DNA from: Acanthaster planci
Taxonomy: Eukaryota; Echinodermata; Asteroidea; Valvatida; Acanthasteridae
Length of the DNA: 26,224 bases
Direction of reading: 5' to 3'
Assembly (NCBI RefSeq): GCF_001949145.1
Contig: NW_019091429.1
Span: 88,988 to 115,211, forward strand
Shown here: positions 21,501 to 26,224 of the stretch, in pieces
How the letters are laid out: each line of letters begins with the position of its first letter
Position numbering within the stretch: the first letter of the stretch is position 1
The notes under the pieces: generated by a model
Databases searched by the model: none
The model's input: only the letters and a program-made list of their open reading frames with translations
Told to the model about the DNA's origin: nothing
Translations under genes and position numbers: made by a program

Positions 21501-24500
21501 TTGCACTGTGTCTCAATTTACTTGGCTACGGCTGCTGATTACACTCATGAAGCCATTAACCAACAACTTCCATTAATGTGCTAGGTGAAGCCGTAGCCAA
21601 GAAATTTGGATATGACCTTTCTTCCTCCAAGTTGTCAGGGCTGTACACCTTCCAGAATGTTGCAGTGGGAGGGTCGAGGCACAAGTCACAGGATGTACTA
21701 TTATTACTGTGTACTATTATTTTCTGTGACATTGAAATGTCTCCCTAATGACCGATGTCTCCCTAATGTTGAAAACATTACCACAAGATTTCTCCAAAGG
21801 GACCTATTTGGAAATATTATCATTACTATTAATCATTTCTGGTAATGACACCCCGGATTCCTCAAAAGTGCCTTTGCCACTGTAGCTTACAAGCCTGAAG
21901 CAACCCGTATAGAGGAGACAATAAGAAGCAGTTACAGTTTTAGAGGTGGGAGGAAAACCCCAGAATCAGGTAGGGACTGAAAACCCAATCTACTATTTCT
22001 CCTCTTTAACATATGTCTCAGCCTCGTGAGTTGCAGCAAGGATCTACAACCTAACAACAACCATATAACATGATAATTGAGCCTGTTGGAAGCATGGGTC
22101 ACTCTCACTGATCCAAGTGACGTGATGTACATCTGCCATTGTGACAGACGTACATTGTCACCACGCCCAGCATTTAGTTGGTAGGTAAGCTTTCGAAGGC
22201 TTCTAAATGGCAGAAGAATGAAAACAAATGGCACTAGCACCCAACGATGGATTGGTGCAATGAGGACAGCTATACATGGCACAAGTGGGACCCGTTATGA
22301 CACTTGATGAGGTAATTCACACTTCTTTAACGTGATAATATGCCCCAAAGTCTCAGTTAACCCCTTCACAATGGGATTATTTTGACCATGACTGCTGGGC
22401 TGTGGTATGCCCTGAATGGAGGGCTTTGTCCAGCAGCAGGCCCCATTGAACCAGCAGCTGCATGGTGAATAGACTGTATGTGTGGTATGCACTAATCTCA
22501 TACTGCAATGTTGGCTGATCTCCGGGAAAACAGTGTGGTCCCACAGTACTTTGGGTACTTTGATGCTTTGTTTTTATACCTACCAAGCTGTGTGATGTGT
22601 GCTTGCTGTTCGTTGACAGTCCTTCTATTCTGTTGTTGCTGCTCAGTCTGTGTTTGCACCTCCATCAACCGTCGCCTTGCTTCCTCCAATTCTTGCCTCT
22701 TTGTGGTGATATCAGAGCGAAGATGCTCAGCTTCAACAGTCAATCCACCAATCAGCTGTGAAAAGTCAAATGTGTTGTTCAAACCACCAAAATTCATCAC
22801 TTTACATCCTTTCTGTTATAACTGAAAGAACCTTTTGCCAGTGTTGCATTTGAGACCATCACAAGTCATTCGGTCTTAAGCTAATTCACAAGCTATTTAA
22901 ATGAGCTGTGACAAAGACATTCTATTGTCATTGTTCACCCTGTTACTTAGGACTGGCCTTGTGAAGGGACTTATAACTGGACTTGTGAAGGGACGTATGA
23001 CGGGACTTGTGAAAGGACTAGTGAGGGAACTCGTGAAAGGGCTTGTGAAAGGACTTGTGACGGACTTGAAGACAACACTCATCTCCATGGATGACACAGT
23101 ATTTGCTCGTGTGAGGTGAGAACTTTTAATATCTCTTCTCAAGACAATCAGCCCTGAGATTTTGAAACCTTTCAGACCAGTCTGACTATGAATATGCCTC
23201 CAAGTTATCACAGAATCTCTGACAAGCCTTTGTTCACAACAACCTCAATGTGTCAGTTAACTTACTCTACAGCTAGTGCATTGTCTGGACAAATAAACAC
23301 ATGAAAATCCTTCACTCCAACAGACACTGGTTGGAATTGTTCATTCTATCCAGCACTAAATATACATGAGCCTGCAGACACAAGCCTTTTACCCCACAAA
23401 AGGAAAGTTATTGCTACATAAAGGCATCCATCTCTTCTTCATGCAGGGGGCAGATACCTTACGCACAATGCCAGAATAAATTTTCACTGAGGCATTGACC
23501 ACTTGTGGACAATATTATTGCACAAGGAACTTGTCCAAGGCATGGTGACATTTCCAGCCCCAAATACATCCAGTTTAAAATGACAAGATACCCAACCACA
23601 GTCCTTGGACTTTGCTAATGCTGACCCTTGGTGGTCATCTGTCTGAGAGTTGTGGGACATTTTTGGCCGAATCATCACACTCCAAGATGATGTCATGGAC
23701 TGATACTTACTACACCACGTGTGGCACATGTCTGCCTGAGGTCTGCACATAAACTCAGCCCACTCAGACTAATTCCAGTCAATGTGTATGGCCAAGTACT
23801 ACGGACATCACTCAAGTGTAGGAATGATTATATCCATCATCTTGCATAGAGAACTGCAATGATGTGTTATATAAACATCCCCCCATGCAACTGACAAAGA
23901 CGATCTCCGTGTATTAAAAACATTATGCAGAGTTGAGCGGTTGAATGAACAGCAACTGTAACATAACAGAGAAACAACAGGATGACTGTGCTAGCAACCA
24001 CTATTGGAAATCAATCTTACTCTTGATAATCTGTTCTCCTCTTGTTCCACATCAGCTTGCACTCTCTCCACGTGATGCTGGCCACTCTCAACCTCTTGGT
24101 GGCGCTCAACCACTGCTCTCTTCAACCGCTGCAGGGCTTCCTGCTTTGTCTTATGCTCGTCTGCGAGTTGGAGCAGAGTCTGCTGGGTTTTCTCGACGGA
24201 GGAATGTAATCGGGCTAAATCAGCTCTGGCCTCAGATTTCTGATGTTCATGTTCTTGGAGTTCCTGTCATGTCCAAGGTACAGAAAAAGACAAATCTATT
24301 TTTTGCTCTATTTATTCTTGAGAGAATTGCAACAGGGTCTTTGGAAACAGCTCTGAAGACAGGAATGTAGATGGCAAGGTGAAGGAAATCAGAAATGATG
24401 AAATAAATAACTAATATTTCTATAGTACTTTATGTATGATGCCTCGTGAGATCTCTGCACCTTTATTTGAAATTTAATCTTATGTAGAAAGCTGGTTCCC

Positions 24501-26088
24501 CAGAGACTTTGGGGAAGGTTTCTGTGCATGGAACCCAATCCAGGCTATTTTCATCCTTTGGACGTTATGCAAATAATGAATATTTATGAGTGCTACAGTA
24601 AGAGCATTTTCATTGGACGACAGACTGAATGTGAAATGTGCACAACTGTTTTCACACAATACCCGAATATTGTCTCTGTGTACAAATGGATGTGTTCCAT
24701 TCTCAGTCTGGCATAAAATTACAAAAGAATCTTGTCAAGTTCCAAATCAATATATTCTTTGACATATGCGCCAAGATCTCTTACAAATTGCTCAAAGTTT
24801 GAGAGTATATTGAAGTTTTTTTCTTTAAATCAGAAGCACCAGCATTATTTCAGAATTCACCAATATTTTCTCCTGTTAACACAAGAACCAGAGCTTTGTG
24901 TTTATTGTAGCAGTCTGCCATTTCCTGTGAAGAACCGTGTGACAGTGCTTGGCCCAGGCGTAGTCTTCACCTCTCAGCCCTTGGTTTCTGGGTAAAATCT
25001 TAACCTTTTGAGTACATCATTATGGCTGTATAGAGCATATTCTAAAGCCATCATTTGTAGCTTTTGTACTTTCAAAAAACCTGTCAAGTGTACCTGGTAC
25101 ATGCACGTGGTAACAGTAGCTTGCAGCTCCAAATAAAAGAGGCACTCGCTAATTCATTGAAATGGAACCGGCAGGTAGTAAGAGATAGTGAACTGCATCA
25201 GGGTTTGAGTATTTATGCTGAATTGTTGGATGTTTTGATAATCTTTATGCCTTGGTAATGAGTAGATTTGACAATAAAAGATAAAGCAGAATACTGTAAA
25301 CCCATGGTCCTCCCCTCCCGAGACATCTTACAAAGGCCCACACTTCATGTCAATACGCTCATGATGTCACAACCTATACAAAGTACCAAGACAAAGCAAT
25401 TCCCTGCTTTGTACAATCAGATGGTACCTGTGGTCAATGANNNNNNNNNNNNNNNNNNNNNNNNNNNNNNNNNNNNNNNNNNNNNNNNNNNNNNNNNNNN
25501 NNNNNNNNNNNNNNNNNNNNNNNNNNNNNNNNNNNNNNNNNNNNNNNNNNNNNNNNNNNNNNNNNNNNNNNNNNNNNNNNNNNNNNNNNNNNNNNNNNNN
25601 NNNNNNNNNNNNNNNNNNNNNNNNNNNNNNNNNNNNNNNNNNNNNNNNNNNNNNNNNNNNNNNNNNNNNNNNNNNNNNNNNNNNNNNNNNNNNNNNNNNN
25701 NNNNNNNNNNNNNNNNNNNNNNNNNNNNNNNNNNNNNNNNNNNNNNNNNNNNNNNNNNNNNNNNNNNNNNNNNNNNNNNNNNNNNNNNNNNNNNNNNNNN
25801 NNNNNNNNNNNNNNNNNNNNNNNNNNNNNNNNNNNNNNNNNNNNNNNNNNNNNNNNNNNNNNNNNNNNNNNNNNNNNNNNNNNNNNNNNNNNNNNNNNNN
25901 NNNNNNNNNNNNNNNNNNNNNNNNNNNNNNNNNNNNNNNNNNNNNNNNNNNNNNNNNNNNNNNNNNNNNNNNNNNNNNNNNNNNNNNNNNNNNNNNNNNN
26001 NNNNNNNNNNNNNNNNNNNNNNNNNNNTGCTTTTCATCTTGAACTTTCTGGAGTTCCTCTCTTGCTAACCTCAATTCCTTGCCAGTCT
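12409..26088 (-). CDS. Coiled-coil protein gene, 3' part, 11 predicted exons
   Basis: Predicted joined exons, 5' to 3' on the minus strand: 26088-(gap), 24263-24021, 22755-22584, 21063-20975, 20572-20489, 20254-20114, 19030-18842, 16589-16464, 15796-15605, 15050-14976 (or 14972), 12512-12409. Each has an AG acceptor and a GT donor and stays open. Adjacent phases agree where they can be checked. About 490 residues are visible, mostly charged Glu/Lys/Gln/Arg-rich heptads predicted as long coiled coil, then a Ser/Thr-rich linker (SSNSATARSMASTQSSVDGD), a basic patch (SGKHRPLKGILK) and a short C-terminal helix ending HSSYHS-stop. There is no motor, kinase or membrane segment. The general look is of a large structural protein of the centrosome, cilium or cytoskeleton. 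A centriolin (CNTRL)-like protein is a guess worth testing, not an identification. The N-terminal part lies beyond the right edge. Confidence 0.8.
13041..13141. mobile_element. Foldback/hairpin element, about 100 bp
   Basis: The left arm (about 13041-13080: GTGGTAGCCATCTTGCATGG ... CTTTTGTTCCACACGG) pairs with the right arm (about 13098-13141: ACCATGTGGAACAAAAGCAC ... AAGATGGCAGCCATGC). Identity is roughly 80 percent and the loop is under 20 bases. This size and structure suit a small MITE or MITE remnant; no target duplication is clear. Confidence 0.6.
13426..14090 (-). mobile_element. piggyBac-like MITE (TTAA family), copy 2, inverted
   Basis: The element proper is 13430-14086, beginning CCACTTCCTGCCGGGG and ending CCCCGGCATGAAGTGG. 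Perfect TTAA stands at both sides (13426-13429, 14087-14090). Its reverse complement matches copy 1 over long stretches, for example GGGGCCAGATTAGCGTGCAG and AAATGCCTCAAACTGTGGTA. The N run 13808-13961 lies inside it. It is inserted in an intron of the coiled-coil gene. Confidence 0.85.
13808..13961. other. Assembly gap (154 N)
   Basis: Run of N inside MITE copy 2. Open frames that cross it are artefacts. Confidence 1.
14329..14717. mobile_element. Large foldback element with about 120-bp arms
   Basis: The left arm 14329-14448 and the right arm 14598-14717 are inverted copies at roughly 85 percent identity, sharing for example TTTTCTCTGATTTTATCTG and ACTATAACAAGCTAAAA. The loop of about 150 bases, read on the minus strand, is open from the right arm: SVYAKMRILNVDCIIEENTE, then GNRRPVFVVDKPLCIPENA and a stop. 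An A-rich run (CAGAAAAAAAAAAG) follows at once. The arms look like a foldback transposon or an inverted duplication. The loop looks like captured coding sequence. Confidence 0.75.
14976..15050 (-). CDS. Coiled-coil gene exon with basic patch
   Basis: Acceptor GACCGATATCCTCAG, then HDTSPIRITSGKHRPLKGIL and KTTQE, with a donor GAG|GTTGGT (phase 0). Moving the donor to GAGGTTG|GTGTCT (end 14972) would give phase 1 and join cleanly to the terminal exon; the sequence does not decide between them. The SPIR and KHRPLKGILK residues look like a phosphorylatable, basic docking region, not coiled coil. Confidence 0.5.
15051..15604 (-). other. Intron
   Basis: AT-rich. Near 15538-15600 there is a short array of AAAATGAAATTT-like words directly beside the donor of the preceding exon. 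Nothing else is seen. Confidence 0.5.
15605..15796 (-). CDS. Coiled-coil gene exon (Ser-rich end)
   Basis: Acceptor CATCATCCACAG, 64 codons, donor AATGAG|GTATGA, phase 0 at both ends. It begins LQIRQRVSRQAEMLDSVKER, continues as coiled coil (LHSLKRKLDNLEGLV) and then turns Ser/Thr-rich. If the donor is not used, translation would end at once with EV-stop, an alternative C-terminus. Confidence 0.8.
15797..16463 (-). other. Intron
   Basis: Nothing beyond splice sites is recognisable. Confidence 0.6.
16464..16589 (-). CDS. Coiled-coil gene exon
   Basis: Acceptor TTTGGCTACAG, 42 codons, donor CTCAAG|GTAGAT, phase 0 at both ends. It reads ARLDASLIRDGDFLHDMSSA followed by the charged EESRWRQDKEKAKMQEEQD helix. 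Confidence 0.85.
16590..18841 (-). other. Large intron
   Basis: About 2.25 kb. It carries the MITE at 18556-18785; otherwise only short chance frames. Confidence 0.6.
18556..18785. mobile_element. Candidate MITE, about 230 bp
   Basis: The left end GGGTCACTCTATAAATTCGG and the reverse complement of the right end, GGGGTCATTCCATAAATTAG, form an inverted repeat of about 20 bp. It is non-coding. A CAT follows or precedes each end, but the target duplication, and so the superfamily, cannot be fixed by eye. Confidence 0.65.
18842..19030 (-). CDS. Coiled-coil gene exon
   Basis: Acceptor TACATGACAG, 63 codons, donor CAACAG|GTAAAA, phase 0. It reads SSRELEEERRAKAEALEKLR, an acidic break (ETASVDGTSDLDELED), then LQRQKLDLTKHLVELQSNIQ. 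Confidence 0.88.
19031..20113 (-). other. Intron with palindromes
   Basis: Contains the perfect palindrome at 20045-20068. It also holds a hairpin near 19946-19987 whose arms are AATGTTCCATT and AATGGAACATT. Confidence 0.6.
20045..20068. repeat. Perfect 24-bp palindrome
   Basis: Reads identically on both strands with no spacer: GTATACTAATGA and its reverse complement TCATTAGTATAC. It lies about 45 bp from an exon of the coiled-coil gene. Confidence 0.97.
20114..20254 (-). CDS. Coiled-coil gene exon
   Basis: Acceptor AATTCTGTAG, 47 codons, donor TCGCAG|GTCAGT, phase 0. It reads KFKDRQMEFEREVEEANMAA, then SQADRLSLRLKDVTQQYIQL. Confidence 0.88.
20489..20572 (-). CDS. Coiled-coil gene exon
   Basis: Acceptor AACATTATAG, 28 codons, donor AAGCAG|GTTAGC, phase 0: DKESLEKRLSEIMSELDETR, then DRLHHAKQ (four heptads exactly). 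Short introns flank it (234 and 402 bp) with nothing notable in them. Confidence 0.88.
20975..21063 (-). CDS. Coiled-coil gene exon
   Basis: Acceptor TTTTTTGTCAG, donor AGAAAG|GTAGGT. The 89 bp begin with AG, completing a GAG codon with the single G left by the upstream exon; this fixes which of two adjacent AGs is used. It reads (E)SDIKERLEEKTKLAEALNF, then SHTEMNSLRK. Confidence 0.88.
21064..22583 (-). other. Intron with a small inverted repeat
   Basis: About 1.5 kb. Perfect 13-bp arms CTTGGCTACGGCT (21521-21533) and AGCCGTAGCCAAG (21589-21601) stand 55 bases apart. No exon-like frame was seen. Confidence 0.6.
22584..22755 (-). CDS. Coiled-coil gene exon
   Basis: Acceptor GACTTTTCACAG, donor CAGCTTG|GTAGGT. 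The exon is 172 bp, starting in phase 0 and ending in phase 1, matched by the next exon. It reads LIGGLTVEAEHLRSDITTKR, QELEEARRRLMEVQTQTEQ, then a Gln-rich stretch and NEQQAHITQL. Confidence 0.9.
22756..24020 (-). other. Intron with a minisatellite
   Basis: Contains the 12-bp tandem repeat at 22949-23069. The minus-strand frame 23750-23484 (SKDCGWVSCHFKLDVFGAG) is open but lacks splice borders and is not called. Confidence 0.6.
22949..23069. repeat. 12-bp minisatellite, about 9-10 units
   Basis: Degenerate units of GGACTTGTGAAG (variants GGACTAGTGAGG, GGGCTTGTGAAA, GGACGTATGACG). Because 12 is a multiple of 3, both strands stay open as tetrapeptide repeats (GLVK on plus, SPFT on minus). These are by-products, not proteins. 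Confidence 0.92.
24021..24263 (-). CDS. Coiled-coil gene exon
   Basis: Acceptor GGACATGACAG, 81 codons, donor TCAAGA|GTAAGA, phase 0. It reads ELQEHEHQKSEARADLARLH, then TQQTLLQLADEHKTKQEALQ and ERVQADVEQEENRLSR. It is the longest exon seen and is wholly helical. Confidence 0.9.
24264..25440 (-). other. Intron up to the assembly gap
   Basis: No exon-like frame with splice borders was seen; short chance frames only. Confidence 0.5.
25441..26027. other. Assembly gap (587 N)
   Basis: Run of N that removes the donor end of the rightmost exon and possibly a further exon. Confidence 1.
26028..26088 (-). CDS. Coiled-coil gene exon, truncated by the gap
   Basis: Acceptor TTACTTAATCAG, then in phase 1 (x)TGKELRLAREELQKVQDEK running into the N run. 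The length of the N run is an estimate, so continuity to the exon at 24263 cannot be shown. Sequence right of 26088 is intron. Confidence 0.75.
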
Positions 26089-26224
26089 CTGATTAAGTAA
26101 ATAAATTACTTAGGTTTACCAGATCTAAAAAGGTTATGGTTAGTTGCATCTTTGGCTTAAGCTGTTCTGATCAATGGTAAGTATATTTACATTGGTGATG
26201 AAAAAGACGTTCGTTGGCAAATAG

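Noticed and set aside
23484-23750. 88-codon minus-strand frame with SKDCGWVSCHFKLDVFG
   Set aside because: Composition is plausible, but there are no splice borders fitting the host gene's phase and no family I recognise; it lies in an intron.
25268-26074. Long open frames on both strands across 25441-26027
   Set aside because: They exist only because N was read as open; the real sequence is unknown.
12409-26088. Firm naming of the coiled-coil protein as centriolin, rootletin or another centrosomal protein
   Set aside because: Coiled-coil composition alone is not diagnostic and I could not recall a matching diagnostic segment with confidence.
1-26224. tRNA, rRNA, CRISPR array or bacterial-type features
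   Set aside because: Nothing with the required structure or spacing was seen, and the intron-exon layout is eukaryotic.

Overview
This window looks like intron-rich, transposon-rich DNA from an invertebrate animal. Short exons with GT..AG borders and intact coiled-coil frames are separated by long AT-rich introns. Animal-type DNA transposon relics are common, and there is nothing resembling an operon or ribosome binding sites. TACATGTA-type palindromes are frequent, and the relic families (a P-element-like transposase with a RAG1-N-like zinc domain, and a PHD-MULE) would suit a lancelet (Branchiostoma). That assignment is inference; another deuterostome or a mollusc is possible. Two runs of N (13808-13961 and 25441-26027) are assembly gaps.

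Left part (1-5.4 kb): a graveyard of transposon or repeat-borne genes, all on the minus strand. From right to left these are: a PHD-finger/MULE transposase relic (5409-4543) lacking its catalytic core; one well-bordered orphan exon (4305-4105); a long decayed frame (3014-1273) joining a RAG1-N-like or ZAD-like zinc domain, a second CxxC, a coiled coil and a P-element/THAP9-type transposase; and a relic (315-94) overlapping a 50-bp tandem duplication.

Middle (5.4-12.4 kb): no convincing gene. It holds hairpins, small direct repeats, a decayed minus-strand frame near 7 kb, a TA-flanked MITE (8271-8465), a piggyBac-like TTAA MITE (9643-10209), and two GC-rich patches of the same motif in opposite orientation (11.3 and 12.1 kb).

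Right part (12.4-26.1 kb): one host gene on the minus strand, running off the right edge. Eleven exons are predicted (26088 down to 12409), encoding about 490 visible residues of nearly continuous coiled coil. A basic segment and a short C-terminal helix ending at a stop follow. Most splice junctions are in phase 0, and the one non-zero junction that can be checked (phase 1, 22584/21063) matches exactly. I cannot name the protein; a centrosomal or ciliary coiled-coil protein is the kind of thing it resembles. Its introns hold an inverted copy of the TTAA MITE (13430-14086), a 120-bp-arm foldback (14329-14717), a hairpin (13041-13141), a 230-bp MITE (18556-18785), perfect palindromes and a 12-bp minisatellite.

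The most interesting object is the zinc-domain/P-element transposase relic, together with the perfect palindrome sitting exactly at its frameshift.
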